A program made the translations under genes and the position numbers. From Lytechinus variegatus (lineage: Eukaryota; Echinodermata; Echinoidea; Temnopleuroida; Toxopneustidae): a DNA stretch of 64,000 nucleotides. The stretch lies in contig NC_054758.1 in NCBI RefSeq assembly GCF_018143015.1, positions 21,916,501 to 21,980,500 of the forward strand, given 5' to 3'. Below the pieces are notes generated by a model. It was not told where the DNA came from and did not search any database. It worked only from the letters and a program-made list of their open reading frames with translations. Shown here one piece after another: positions 34,919 through 48,280 of this stretch (position 1 is the first letter of the stretch; every line of letters starts with the position of its first letter).

Positions 34919-37900
34919 ATGGGTCTGTGATCTTGGCTGCCTCTGGATTGACTGGAAGACTTTGGACCGGATCCCTGTGGTACTTTGAGGACCCATCCAG
35001 TGCTCCGGATGTCAACAGAAGCAGTGCAGGAGTACGGACTGAGGCAGGAATAACAGACTTAGAATGGATTGATGAAAACAGACTAGCTGTTGCATCAGAT
35101 ACAGGTAGGGTTCTTCTCTGCATAACTCAACCTTTATAAGTATATAAACTAATATATGAACTTAAAAAGCATTATTTCAGACCAGATTTAAAATGTTTTT
35201 TTACATCAAAGTCAAATTTTGCCACTTTGAAATCAAACAAATTGTTTTGGTGAGAAGTATTCTGCCTGTATCTGACACCTCCTTCCCTCAATATTTTGTT
35301 TTGAGACAAAATAAACCATTGTTCAAGTTCGGGACATGTTTTACAATATTGAAGGTTGAAGATAAATGCCAGTTGTGGTAAAGATTTCAAAATGAGTTCA
35401 TAAAGAATCCAATGAAATGACCACGATCAATTGGGCAAAACAAATTTTCAGAGTATTTCATTTCTGGTGTCTATTTGGAACAATAAAATATGGATAATAT
35501 AATATCTAATCATCTGTCCTCATTACAGGTGCAATCGAGATTTGGCAACTTGAGAGCAACGCATTCCGTAATTTATTTTATTTATATGAGCATGATAGTA
35601 CAGTGAACTCCGTCAGCGTCAACTCAAATAAGACCCGTGTCATCAGCGGCTCGTCAGACAGACTGTAAGTATATAAACACCAGATATATAAATGGTGACA
35701 AGCTGTGGTTGGCTATCAAGATAAACAAATTAGGCTTTTTTTAATACTAAATAGCCTTCAATTAATTTTTTTTTCTGTTCTGTTTCTGTTTATGGTAACT
35801 CCCGTAGGAACTCGGCAGGACAGCATTTTGCTGGTAAACGCCAAGCTGGTATATAACACCGGGAAACATTTTACATCTACAGTGTAGGTTTAATCAGTCA
35901 ATAGTGGCTGATGTTATAGATGACAGGTATCACTCTTGGGTCCTTTTATCAAAGTGAAGACAGTGGCAGAGTTGGGATTTGAACTCACAACCTTGCGATT
36001 ATTAGTCCAATGCTCTAACCACTGGACCACATGACCTTGACAGCCAATCACAGCTTGTCGTTTAGCGTCTATTACCTTGTTTGGTTCTGTTATATATTGT
36101 TTCATTCTGTTCATTTACTCCGATGAGTGCATATCAAAAAGCTTAAGTAGTTAGGATTATTATTGTTTACATGTATTTTGTTTTTGTTTACAGGATTAAG
36201 ATCTGGGATCTTGCTACACAGCGTTCTATTCGTACACTCAACGTCCACACAGGAAAGATTGAACAGCTAGCATGCAGTCCAAATGAATTAGATGTCTTTG
36301 TATCGTGTTCACAGGTATATCATTTATATTCCTTTTCTTTATTGTGCACAGTGTCCCCGTTTACAATAACTATAACCCTAGAACAATGAGTTTAAGGCGT
36401 TTTGATATGTTTGCAAAAATTATACTTCTTTCAATGTCCAAGTTAAAGGTATTGTTTAACTTTGTGAGCAGCCGATTTAAAAAATTCTCAAACCAAGATG
36501 AAACATGTGTACAAGTGCATGTATTAGAACTAATAAACCCTGAAAACAACCATTATTGAAAATGAAAAGCTAAAACTACAAGGCAAACCCCGATTTTGTA
36601 AATAGGCGTCTTATAGACACCTAAATAGTACACATAAGTGTATGGGATGAAATTAAGATGGTGTTTCCGGTCACTTTATATTTTAATTTTTGAAGCACTA
36701 AATAATTATTTTTGAAGGCAATTTTTTCTGGGCTTCATTTTTGTAACACATCACAGACACAGGTGACAAGTGTGACCTTCTAGCTCAGATTTTTTAAAAG
36801 TCAAACCAATGTTAACCAATCACTTTAAGCTTTGAAGAAAACTCCCGCGAAAATTTGAATCTGTTTAATAAAGTTCTACCTCTATGATGATCGGAGAATC
36901 ATAGAAATGATCCAGAATAATCTCAAATATCATAAACCTAGATCTGGTCATGGGCTATCTTGTGCTAATCTTGATTTTATTATTATTATTATTGTTATTA
37001 TTATTATTATTATTTGTTTGGCGTCACCTGTGCCTGGGAGGCAAAAAGCGAACTGAATCACTATGACCCGCAGGTCTCTCCTCCCGATATAACTGATTGG
37101 GGGGAATGCAGGATTTGGGCTCTTAATCGGTCACTCTATGCATTTTCTGTTATCACACCTGCCCTGTAAAAAATTTTCAAATCTTCTCTTAAAACTCGTC
37201 TTGTTCCAACACTAGCATACATGTAGTTAATGATTCATTAATAGTCAGCCCATCTTTGCGCTTTGAAACACCCGTATAAAGACCCCCACATGTATAAAGG
37301 TTATTATTATTTATCATTTATAATGAATTTAATGAAATACCCTTTTCCCTGAGAAAATTAACTTTAATGAAGGCAGCATCACCAAGAAAGCAATTATGAT
37401 ATAAAACCACAAGGTCTGGGGTTCAAATCCCACCACAGCACTAGCATCCTTTGGCAAGGCGTTTATCTACATTTGCCACTCTCGACCCAGGTGTAGTAAA
37501 TGGGTACCAGGTAGGAAGGAATTCCTTGAATGCTCGATGCGCCCGATCAGGGTAGCCTTGCTAAAGCCGGGGTAATAGTATACAGCGCTTAGAAACATTT
37601 CTATTATGCGCTATATGTTGCATATTATTATTATTTTTTGCAGGATGGATTTGTACTATTATGGGATATGCGGAAAGCTAAGCCAGCTCAACGACTACCA
37701 TGTCCGGCTGGTGTACCTACAAGTGTCGTGTGGAAGCCAGGAGAGTCCTATGTTATAGCAGTTGGTAAGCTCTCATAACATGTCTTCTTCTAACTACTGG
37801 TCCAACAAAACATTGTAAACTGTATCGTGCAACAGGAGAATTAGAAAGAAAAAAAATGTTATGTAAATAATGAATGTTTATGAGTGCAATGGACAGAATA

Positions 37901-40900
37901 TTTCATCTTTCACCGAATGAAGTAGTCTGTACATTTGATGAATGGAAAAATAAAATCATTATTTGTTATATATGACACCTAATAAAAATGCAAAAGTGCA
38001 TGTAGTTCAGTGGTTTCACATGTAGTGATGGTGGTCTCAGCGAGCGTGCAATGCAATGGTAAAATTTGTATGAAATGAAAATTGCATGATGAGTTGATGA
38101 AATGTGCTGTAGGATGGTGTCCTTGTAAAATGGGCTGAATGATTGATATCATACAACCAATCAAGTGACAAGATGAAAAGGATATATTATTGTAACTTTG
38201 CTATCCAGTGGTAACTACCATGGTAACATTGATCATCAGCCAATCAAAATCAAGGATCCAATGCAAGTTACTATTAGATGGCAAAGTTACCATAATTGTA
38301 ACTTGTATGCAGCGGCCCCTTGTGTCATTTAATTGGTTATTATCACCCAGTATCCAATTGGAGAGTTTTCCCTCTGGCATGGTCCAAGATAAACCAGCAA
38401 TAACCATTTTTATCAGAGTAATATTACAAGTCTAACTGAGATGATAAAATCCCACTTAATATACTTGTCAATGAAATACCTGATTATTTGGTTTCATATT
38501 CCTTCTTTAAGTTTGAACTATGTATTTCGGTAATATCATTGTGATCGATGCATGCCCTATTCTTGACCAAACCACTACATGGCAGAATCCGATTAATGTC
38601 TGTGCTTTTACTCTACTCGATTTAATACCAAGTAGAGCCAAGTGGTTTATCATATGTGTCCGAGACCTTCATGAAGCTTTCACAGTTCTTCCCAGCGAAA
38701 AATAAGTAAAAAATTATATTTTCACATGAGCACTATTTAAGCAATCAGTTGTTTGGAATACTTGAGAATATTTATATAAAGAATATTATTTAACAAATTG
38801 TTCTCCACAGGTGATGAGAGTGGTAGTATCTCCCTCCTTGATGCTCGCAATCTTCAAAATGCAGCTATTGTTACATCAGCTCACAGCAGAGCTGTACATA
38901 GGCTGGCTTTTTCAACCAAATCGTAAGTTTATTTTCTTCTTTCTATATGATTTGTTTCTCCCCCATTACATATTTCAGGGGGCTGTTTCATGAAGCTGTT
39001 CTTAATTTCAGAGTGAAGAATGACGGGTGATCCTTTCTTGTGGTAAGTGATATTCACCATTAAATGTTCATTGGTGATTAGTTCGTGTGTAAGAAAGGAT
39101 CACTAGTTGTTTTTAAAGTTGCTCTGAACTTATGAACAGCTTTATGAAACACCAACTGGGGTTTGAATTAAATCAAGGCCATGTTATCTTCTGTGCCTGT
39201 TGGAATTCTTCTCATTAATGCTATGATAGATGTAGCCTTTAAACAAGGCCTTGTGTCTGTTATGATATTTATATAAAATGCCTACCGATGGGAAAAAAAG
39301 ACTATTCGCAAAAGGCTGATTGAATGTGAGGTAATAGTAATTGCAGAAATGCATGTACTCACCCCGGATAATCCCATGTGTTTTTGTGTTGTGCAGATTT
39401 CAGCATACCATTTATTCAGCTTGGTTTCACCGCTAATCAGCTTGTTTTTAACACTTTGATATATTTGTTTTCGTTTTAGTCCCCTATTACTTGCATCTGT
39501 ATCAGATGATTGCACAGCAGCCGTTACAGAGCTACAACCAGAGCTTAAACAAATGTAAGTCTCTTTGACCTCCCACAATTTCCCTTACTCAGCCTCTTCC
39601 TTCCTCTTTTTAAAGCTTGTGTATAGTTTTGGTAAATCCACCAAAATGCACCTATCACTGTTCCAATTCATTGCTAGCTAAAAATATGAATGGATATGCC
39701 CTATAACAGTTATGATGTGGAGGATATGAAATGAAAATGTGTTTTACAGGATAAATTTTGCGATTTGACATGGAAATTTAACTTGATCGGGTCACCCGAT
39801 CAAATTAAAATATCTGTGTGTTTTTGTCTTTTAATCAAATCCTATTCCAAATCATGGAATGGGCTGAAACTTTCAAGATATGTTCTTTGTCTGTAACTTT
39901 TGGATATCTAATCACTAAATTTATAAGATAAGTGCTTGAATGCCCATTTTTAAAATTTAAATCAAGCATCGCCGAGAGAGGGCGCTATATATCCAAGATT
40001 TGAATATTTGAAATTTTCTCAGAGAAGTGCAGTTGGAAAAATATCTAACGGTCTCTACACTTCAGTAAGACTGTCATATTAGATGATATTCGATTATCAA
40101 TCATATTATTGACCCTTTACCAAAGCTATACACAGGCTTTAAAGTCCAACGCACATTATACAAGCCGATACCACACGATTTTTTAATCTATTGCATTTTG
40201 CATTTAATGTTAAATTTCCAAGATGTAGAATTATTTTATTTGAAGTTCGGCAAATGTTAGGAATAATAACAATCATAATTTTGCCTTGCAGCAAGCCCTG
40301 TGGTTGGAGTAAAGTCTGGATTGGCTTCAAGTCGCAGCCAATGATGACGTCATTGCGATGTGAAATTGAAATTGCTTTCATTTAATTCCTACGGAGAGGC
40401 TCGAACGAATTGTATAGTGTGCACTTAACTTCCCCCCCCTCCCCATCTATTTTCATTGCCCCTTCCTCTGATTTGAAGTCAAATATCAGTAAAGCAAGTT
40501 CTGACTTTTGAATATTGTGCTTAATTTCTCAAAAAAGTCATTTTTCACATCATGAGGTCAATGTGAATGAGGGTTGCAGTGATATCACATACTCTTTCTC
40601 TTGTAGTTCATTATGTGAAATTAATGTTTATTCCTTCTGTAGTATAAAATCTTGTTTGACTCCATACACTTCAAATTTTTCATGTTTTTTATTATGCTTT
40701 TAGGGGAAAAAAGCCTACAGTATGTTCTTTATTAGTTTTTCTTTGCTTGGCCATAGACTGGAAAAGTATGTAATCATAATAATTTTCTTCTTTTTCTCTT
40801 TTCTTTTTTATTCTTTTATTTTGCAGATACCGTAGCTATGCTCACAATGACTTTGTGCATGGTTTATCATGGGACAGTCAGAGTAATAAGCTACTAACAT

Positions 40901-40962
40901 GTGGATGGGATCGCCAGGTTATTTCTCATGATATTAACATTGCAACATCTATGGCCCTATGA
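34919..40962 (+). CDS. WDR77: WDR77 (methylosome protein 50), first exon missing
   Basis: Exons 34919-35104, 35529-35664, 36194-36314, 37644-37764, 38811-38922, 39480-39554 and 40827-40962 are joined by GT-AG introns with consistent phase. The product matches vertebrate WDR77 along its length: GSLWYFEDPSSAP, SAGVRTEAGITDLEW, VASDTGAIEIWQL, YEHDSTVNSVSV, RIKIWDL-type strands, GDESGSISLLDA and YRSYAHNDFVHGLSWDSQ...GWDRQV. WDR77 is a seven-bladed WD40 propeller that binds PRMT5. The complex makes symmetric dimethylarginine on Sm proteins, histones and other targets. Only the N-terminal 20-30 residues are missing. Exon 2 starts with the last two bases of the Asp codon of DGSV after a pyrimidine-rich acceptor (tttctctttttctcag), so a phase-1 first exon is expected upstream; it was not found. 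The stop is TGA at 40960-40962. Confidence 0.93.
35960..36050 (-). mobile_element. tRNA-like SINE relic, minus strand, in WDR77 intron
   Basis: The minus strand has ggtccagtggttagagcatt (A-box-like) and gtgagttcaaatcccaac (B-box-like). The body beyond it is unclear. It is intronic. Confidence 0.55.
36560..37374. other. WDR77 intron, nothing specific
   Basis: AT-rich intron with an ATT microsatellite (36975-37015). A fragment at 37020-37080 (cacctgtgcctgggaggc) looks repeat-derived but was not assigned. Confidence 0.35.
37375..37640 (+). mobile_element. tRNA-derived SINE abutting a WDR77 splice acceptor
   Basis: B box (gggttcaaatccc), then cctttggcaaggcgtttatc, cactctcgacccaggtg, aaatgggtaccaggtagg, and a tail of atgttgcatattattatt. 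The same tail occurs at 57110-57130. The tail runs to within about 10 nt of the acceptor tttttgcag|gat (exon 37644). The branch point and upstream part of this acceptor must therefore lie in SINE sequence. Confidence 0.8.
37860..38178. repeat. Dispersed repeat, second copy of 2690-2960
   Basis: Same word order as the first copy, with an extra unrelated stretch of about 60 bp in the middle. It is in a WDR77 intron. Confidence 0.5.
38190..38320. mobile_element. Small inverted-repeat element (tggtaac / gttacca words)
   Basis: tgtaactttgctatccagtg...taccatggtaac and aagttaccataattgtaact face each other. The internal cagccaatcaaaatcaagga is shared with the MITEs at 27595 and 54393. Confidence 0.5.
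38980..39157. mobile_element. Foldback MITE, gtttcat.aagctgttc family
   Basis: The left arm is gggctgtttcatgaagctgt and the right arm is its inverse, ending acagctttatgaaacacc. ggtgatcctttcttgtggtaa is opposed to aagaaaggatcac inside. It is in a WDR77 intron. Other copies lie at 44769, 44927, 59749 and 59908. Confidence 0.75.
40165..40370. repeat. Dispersed repeat, second copy of 25790-25975
   Basis: See the first copy. The best block is the gcttcaagtcgcagccaatg to gatgacgtcatt stretch. It lies in the last WDR77 intron. Confidence 0.6.
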
Positions 40963-43122
40963 GATAGATCCTAGATGACAGTCCTCCCATTGCAACCACT
41001 GAAGTTATGCACGCTTCCTACTATCTGTGGCATACTAATGATACCCAACATGACTTTACATTTGCCAAATGATCAACTTAGCTTATTTTTCTTTTCTGGG
41101 TTAGCAAGCCATGGCCAGAATTCACTTAAGAGGTTTGGAATCCATAGTTTCAAAATATTTGTTTGTGCAGATTTCATTAAGCATTGATTATGATTTATTC
41201 AGTGCGTATGTTAAAAGGCATCCAATAGTGAATGCACACTTTCGCCGCAGGGCGCTAACTTCATGCCTGTCAGTAAAGCGTGGTTTCACAAACAGCTTTG
41301 CCCACAAACTCTTTGTTAAGTTTTTCTAAAGGATGTTAAATGTAAAAAAAAAAATTGGCAAAGTCCGACATTCACATGTTATGCAGTAAAAATGTGCCAT
41401 ATTTTCACTGAAAGTGATTGTTTCATTTTGTTGTGATGCTAAAAATTCTCATTTTGGTTTTTGGAAAGGGGCTAAACTTAAGTCTTTAGTGTGAAAATAC
41501 GAGTCCAAAGTTTCCAAGTATCATATCTACAGAAAAGATGAAGCTACATGAAATCAGGGCAAATTTGTGAACCAGAGATTTTACACAGAGCTTAATCTCC
41601 AGTAACCATGCATAAGGCTATCAAGATTTGTCATTATGCCATATGATTCATGAATATGCTGAAGTGGGGGAAAAAAAGATGCATCTCACTTTAATATTCT
41701 ATGTATGGCATTATTAATGCTGGTAATGTGCTCGTCATGGTAATACTTGATCCATAACAGTTACTATTTGTGTATTTTCTGCATAATTTATTGGAAGTAC
41801 AGTGTTGATAATTGTGAAAGGGTTGATGTACATGTAAGTCCTACAAAGTGCTTCAAAATGTTTCAATATTTTATTTGACCAATGCTTTAATGATGTCCAA
41901 ATATGTTGTAAAATACATGTTTTAGTTTTTTGTAACCTTTTTTTTATACCAATACTTACAGTAGACTCTGCTTAAGCCTAAATTGCCAGATGGGAGATTT
42001 GCCTCTCCCTCTGTTTTTTTTTTATATATAAATCTGTCATACAAGAAGTGACTGCCATGATGTTCCATTACTCTTTTTTCCTTTAAAGTCTTAAGCCATT
42101 AATGAGACCAAATTTGCGACCCCTGAGTATGCGGTTCTGAAAATATACAACTTTCCGTAAGTGTATGTCAGACGCCAAATTGATAAGAATTGTGAATTCA
42201 TGTAGGCCTACAAATCCAATGCATATTGTGCGTGTACATGAGCCAAAATTCATATATGTATCATTCTTTATAATTTTACTGATTAAAGTCCATTAATTTT
42301 GTCTTCTTTATGATCAGAATAAAGTAGGCAATGATTTCCACCGAAAAAAATTTAACATATAATGTTGAAAAACAAAAATGCACAAGAAATTTTAAAACTA
42401 GAATACATATGAAAAAATTGCAATACCGAATTTCTTTAATTGCAATTTGATCAGAATCCAACAAAGAATCTGTGAACAGAAATTAATTAGAGCACATTTT
42501 TACTCAACACAAATCTTACTATTTGAGAAAAGTGAACCATTGAGTCTGGTAGATTGCATTGCACACCATGAATCTACTGGGTTTTTTGCAGCTTTTTTTT
42601 TGGCTGCAGGGATGGAATCCCCCCCCCCCTGTGAGATGGGTTCATATCTCCTGGCTATATTAGGGCTAATTAACCTCCGTGAGTTGATAATCGCCAAATT
42701 AGAAGCAATTTTTCAGACCAGAATAAGTAAATATGTGTTATTTTGATATCTTCTAAGTCAATTCCCAAAAGATTTGACTTGGATACTAGATTTACATAAC
42801 TATATTTTATTATTTTTTATTCTTTTTACTTCATGAAGGAAGAGCCATGCATATTGTAAACCCTTGTAATGCTTTCTTGGTCAAATTTAGCAACATGTGA
42901 CACATTGTATATGAAAATGTTCATGTATCTTTGCGCATTGACTGTTGGACAAAAATTGATAAAAATAATGTTCATATAGTCTAAGAAGTGTGTGTATGTG
43001 TTATTAATTTCAAGCTTTATTCAATGTGTATGAAGCACAGCTGGATTAGATTTTTAGCATTTAGTACTAAAAGTGATGATAATAATGGCTTCCTACGTAA
43101 TACTGATTTCCAAAGTTCCAAT
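40963..43122. other. WDR77 3' flank, no other gene seen
   Basis: Probably includes the WDR77 3' UTR. AT-rich throughout. Reading frames on both strands are short and lack splice or family support. Confidence 0.35.
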
Positions 43123-43613
43123 TTAAAGAGGAAGTTCACCCTGACACAAAGTTTGTTGTTAAAATAGCAGAGAAAATATTGCCGAAGGTTTGAGAAAAAT
43201 TCATCAAAGAATTAAAAAGTTATTAGAATTTCAATTACTTGATTTGTGACGTCATATGCGAGCAGCATTCCTACATAGCGAATGGTAAAATATCAATGAA
43301 ATGTCATTTTCTCAGAAAATTGAAAATGGTTCTTACTGTAACTTTTGTATATCAATAGACAAATCATTTCACACCCGATCGTGAATAGAAAACAAAATTA
43401 AGTCATCGGGAACCATACAAAATTTGAAATTCATGCATTTTATATTACATAACATATGGGGCAGCTGCTCGTTTAAGACATCACAAATCCAAAACTTTGA
43501 ATTCTAATAACTCTCTTTATCTTGAATGGATTTTCCTCAAACCTTTGGCAAAATTTTTTATTATTTTTTCTGCTATTTTTACAACAAACTTTTTCAGGGT
43601 GAACTTCCCCTTT
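43123..43613. mobile_element. 490-bp palindromic element, copy 1
   Basis: It starts ttaaagaggaagttcaccct and ends with the inverse (agggtgaacttcccctttga). Long arms pair through aaagtttgttgt, tttgagaaaaattcatcaaa and tttgtgacgtca. The copy at 45733-46228 is the same family in opposite orientation. Confidence 0.8.
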
Positions 43614-44447
43614 GACGAGTTCATGATGAAAACCTGAAACCCCTATTTGCTTTCCATCGCTACTGGACAACTGAGGTTGTAAAGCAAAGGCTTCCCTCCT
43701 CAAGATCAGACTTTGACAGGGAGAGAGAGAGAGATACACATGATAGAAGAGGAATGGACTGCATGTACCCAGTGCATTGTGAGGCTCACCAGGTCAATTT
43801 TTTAAATTATTTATATTGCCAATTCTAGATCATTTTGCTTTGTTCAAACCTTCATTGGTTTCAGGGATGGAATCCACCCCCCCCCCCCCTCCCGGGCTGT
43901 GAGAGGGGTCCAAATTACCTGGCTTTATTAATAGGGAGACCACCAGATTTTTCTATCTCATCACCCACTTCATTAAACTCTGATTTTTTTTCATATCTTG
44001 ATGAAAATAGTGCAAAATAAAAATCTACCAAAATCCATGAATTGGTTTTTGAGTAATAATCAAATGGATTTTGAATGAAATTCATCTAAATAATGAGTGA
44101 CTTTTGGACATGAAATTATCTTGGAAGTAAAATATATGTGTCCTACTACTCCTTTCCTATCAGGCAGAGCCCCAGTAAGAGTTTGCACAGAGACTATTAT
44201 GTATAAAGATAATGAAAAGTACAATTGCAATCCAATACCATTATCTCTTATGGGCCGCTGTCGGGTGCAGACCACTCTTTTTAAGAGGAATGGGAAAATG
44301 AGGTACCAATGCCCCACCTGAAATACATAGATTCCTGTGTCATAACGATGGTGTATTTAACGATGGATAAATGTAAGGTGTCCTCCGATATTCCTTTTGA
44401 AAATAATGATTTCCTCATCAAAATACTGAAATGTTCTTCAAGTTGTT
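43614..44447. other. No recognised gene
   Basis: Intergenic between WDR77 and SND1. It has a C-run with ggatggaatcc (43865) that resembles 42610. The reading frames across 44060-44540 have no coding support. Confidence 0.35.
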
Positions 44448-44612
44448 CAGGGCTCCGTATCACAAAGGGTTTTGATGAATGCAAATATGAAAGAACTGCA
44501 CTGATTGGCTCCCAGTCAGTATTATAAACAGAGTGCGGGTGCAACGGTGATCTTGATTGGTCATTGGTATTCAGTGATTGATTGCAAACTTTTGTGTTAC
44601 GGAGCCCTGTTA
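44448..44612. mobile_element. 165-bp MITE, gggctccgtaacacaaag family
   Basis: Ends cagggctccgtatcacaaag and tttgtgttacggagccctg are inverses. The internal gattgg...ccagtcagtatt and ttgattggtcat blocks match 48946-49108 and 56379-56542. Confidence 0.75.
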
Positions 44613-44768
44613 GCAGCTCTCATCAAAGTGTGACATGAATTTTCTTGTGTAAGGGTGTGCATTTCTGCTTTTTCATGACCCTCCCTCCCCCCCCCCCAAA
44701 TTTGACAAGAATTCAATTGGTCCATGGTTGACAAATGAAGACTAAATAGACCCTGTATTCACCTGAAG

Positions 44769-44920
44769 GGTGCTTCATACAGCTGTTAGCAAGTTATGAG
44801 CAACAGTACGAATGACTGGTGATCCTTTCTTAGGAACTAAATCAACACCAATGATAATCTGTTGTGCATCGTACCACAATAAAGGATCACCTGTCATTAT
44901 AAACAGCTTTATGAAACACC
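44769..44920. mobile_element. Foldback MITE, gtttcataaagctgttc family, first of a touching pair
   Basis: The left arm is ggtgcttcatacagctgtta and the right arm is its inverse, ending aacagctttatgaaacacc. It is followed at once by a second family member. Confidence 0.75.
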
Positions 44921-44926
44921 TTCCTG

Positions 44927-45110
44927 GTGGGTGTTTCATAAAGCTGTTCGTAAGTTAAGAGCGACTTTAAGAACGACTGGTGATCCTTTCTTGTGGTAAA
45001 TATGCACCATTCAATGTTCATTTGTGGTAGCTTAGCGCGTAAGAAAGGTTCACCAGTCGTTCTTAAAGTCGCTCTTAACTTACGAACAGCTTTATGAAAC
45101 ACCTTCCTGG
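44927..45110. mobile_element. Foldback MITE, gtttcataaagctgttc family, second of the pair
   Basis: Very good arms: gtttcataaagctgttcgta, then agttaagagcgactttaaga, mirrored exactly at 45060-45103. Its arms are much better preserved than those of its neighbour. Confidence 0.85.
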
Positions 45111-45732
45111 TTTATTACTGTTTGGACTTGAGCCAATTTACACCAATCTCAATGGGAAGGTATTCATACAGCAAACTCTTGGGCTCAATACTGGCCATTA
45201 TTACCCGTATCAGACATTTACATTGGTCATTATTTGGTCAATTGCCCTAGATTTTCTGAATATCAGGAAGGGATAGGTCCATTGTTTGTATTTTCGTCTT
45301 AAAATTAATAGGCCTATCACCATTATCATGATCTTTGCTCCAGATATCTGATTTGGATGATTAAATTGATTGGCTCTTCTTTCCGGAACATCATATATAT
45401 TGCCCTTAAAAGAGCCACATTGCCCTCGTCTAAAGACTCTGCCAATATGATTCTTTTGCTGGCATTATATTCGATGTTCCCCTCAAGGCCAGTCAATATT
45501 ACATAAATATTTTTCATTGTGCCCTTCCGAGGTAGGGTATCTGAAAACACTGAAATGCAAAAAAAAGTGATATCATTGCTTTGGTACTGGAATGCACCAA
45601 AGCAATGTACTTGGAAAGATTATTCAAACTGTTTCCTGCATCATGCAAATTTTCATTTATCAAAGAATGCAAATTTAGAGGGGCAAGGCGACATTGTTGA
45701 GGGACACTTTGTCAAACAAGCAAATTATATAA
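45111..45732. other. No recognised gene
   Basis: An open minus-strand frame at 45326-45550 was considered and rejected. Nothing else was seen. Confidence 0.35.
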
Positions 45733-46228
45733 TTAAAGGGGAAGTTCACCCTGAAGAAAAGTTTGTTGTAAAAATAGCAGAAAAAATAATTAAAAATATT
45801 GCAGGTTTGAGGAAAATCTGTTAAAGATTAAGAAAGTTAATATAATTCAAAGTTTTGGATTTGTGACGTCATCGATGAGTAGATGCCCCATTTGTTATGT
45901 AATATAACATGCATGAACTTCAAATTTTGTATGGTTCCTGACGACTTAATTTTGTATCTATTCATGATCGGGTGTGAAATGATTTGTATATTGATATATG
46001 AAAGGTACAGTAAAAACCATTTTCAATTTTCTGAGAAAATGAGATTTCATGCATTTTTTACCATCGGCTATGTGGGAATGCTGCTCGCATATAACGTCAC
46101 AAATCAAACAATTAAAATTCTAATAACTTTTTAATTCTTTGATGAATTTTTCTCAAACCTTCAGAAATATATTTTTTTTCTGCTATTTTAACGACAAACT
46201 TGTTGTCAGGGTGAACTTACCCTTTAAT
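45733..46228. mobile_element. 496-bp palindromic element, copy 2 (inverse of 43123-43613)
   Basis: It starts ttaaaggggaagttcaccct and ends agggtgaacttaccctttaa. Its right half, reverse-complemented, matches the left half of copy 1 over some 160 bp. Confidence 0.8.
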
Positions 46229-48280
46229 GACTGGTAGAACCTGTCATAAATGTTATATCTTCTGTGATGGGATTGTGTGTTTGTGAATCCACAATTTTTC
46301 TTGTGCGCACTCTAGAGAAAAGACAACATTGATGACAAAATTATGACATCCACCAGAATATGAAAAAAGATAAAACATTGAGAAAACGCAATGTACGGAA
46401 CACTGCCCCTGGCCCTGAATTCTATAGACAATAGATTAAGAACTCAACTGAACACATGAATTTGTTCTCTGAAAAGTTTAATCCTACTCAATTGCTGGAC
46501 TAAAAATAAATGTAATAGAATCTCATAAAAGATAATGACATTTTAGAATGGAACCTCAATGATGGTCACCAATCAAACAATTGATTGGTTATAAGTGCAT
46601 AGCACATTCGATAGAAATTTATAGCCGTGAAGAATAACCCTTGAGTTGTGTTACATATACTGAGAGTTTCTTTGCAAGAAAGAGATAGCTGCCAGACATA
46701 AAACATGAAGGGCTTCAATGCATGCATCATAATAATGTAAAATATTGTTAATTTATAAACCAACCAGCATGATTTTGCACAAGGCAGTAGTTATTTTACT
46801 ATTGGCATGCTCTGAGTTTTCAATATTTAAAACAAATATTGACTTCTCCTTCATTGACGAGCAGTCAATAGCTAGAATTGATTGCATTTGCAGTTGTTCG
46901 TATCTCACATTTGTTTTAAAGGTCCTCAGATTAAGATGACCATAGCATTGAACTAACAACACATTTCTTTGAATGTCAAAGCATAAACGAAACCAACTAC
47001 AAACATGTCCTTTGTGTTCCTATTCAAGTTCAAAATCAAATACACATATTTGTATTGCAAAAAGGAAAATCTGAATATCTCTATTCAAAATGTCAATTTG
47101 AAATTAAAATCATGATTGGTTTCTTCTCGACATAGTAGTAATATGATTTATTCAATGCAAGAAAATAAGAATATGAAAGAAATTTCATGAAACAAATGGT
47201 GATATTCAATGTTATACTTGTTATAAGCTACTGAAGTCCATGCTTCTGATAGGCTAATTTGTCAGTGAAAATCACGGATGCTGCTTCATGAAACTCCCAC
47301 AGACAGTAATGAAATTGAGTTTTAAAAAGAAGAGAGAAAAATAGTAAATGATACATAATTTCTACTCAGAATTAAAAAATTATACCCTTTCCACTTACAG
47401 TGCAAAAAGGGAAGGAAAATTAATTTTTAAAATTTGTCTTTATATCACCTCAAATGACCGTGGTACACTAAAATAAAACGGGGGAAGGGGGAACGAAAGA
47501 GAAATAAGAATACTGAAAAGTGTTTCCCAAAATACCACTTTAAAGAAATTTACGTAATATATTTATACCTAACACATAACAATTTCCTGACACCTTGAAT
47601 CTACTCTACGACTAAACACATTCATTTTATTCCTTCTCCTGAAAGATACATGTCTACATACTACAAATACACATGAAATCAATACATTTCTTTCTCAATT
47701 CAAAATTAGATTTACGAAATACATTTACATTTCAAATTTGTTAATACATCTTCTTGGAAGCATCATAACAATAAAAGTATTTCTTGGTTAAATGTGTCTA
47801 AGGTTTTCGTTCAATTGGTTAGAGTGATACTATCATTATCTTGAGCATGCTAGTTTATTTCAGTCTTCAAATAGAGATAAAACATACACGGACATGATTG
47901 TGGCAACATAAACATTCTATCTCAATGAATTACGATGGTTGCCTTGAGTTTGAAGTCACCCTGGTAAGGTGATAGTTTTCCCCCTGAGGATCAACACATT
48001 GAATACACTGGAAACAAACCTCTGGTATCTGGCACTCTTGTACCTCAAATGAATAACTTATAATTTACGTAATTTCCCACATGAAAATACAATCAGAATA
48101 ATCATTAAAAAATGAATTACAATAATAAAGATGTTTAATCACCATTCTTTTACATTGTAGACCTTTTTATAAAGCACTTGTTGCAGTATTGATTTGTAAT
48201 ATTTCATTTGAATTGTTAATCATGTCAGGGACATTTTATGTTCGACTTGAAGACTGAAGACGAGATCAGAGCCTGACCTT
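46229..48280. other. SND1 3' flank; probable 3' UTR, nothing else seen
   Basis: AT-rich. The SND1 3' UTR must start at 48280 and run leftward. Several minus-strand AATAAA words exist (tttatt on the plus strand), so the end cannot be fixed by eye. Confidence 0.35.

Noticed and set aside
45326-45550. 74-codon minus-strand frame with a fairly protein-like sequence
   Set aside because: No acceptor or donor of matching phase, no neighbour exon and no family. Kept only as a note.
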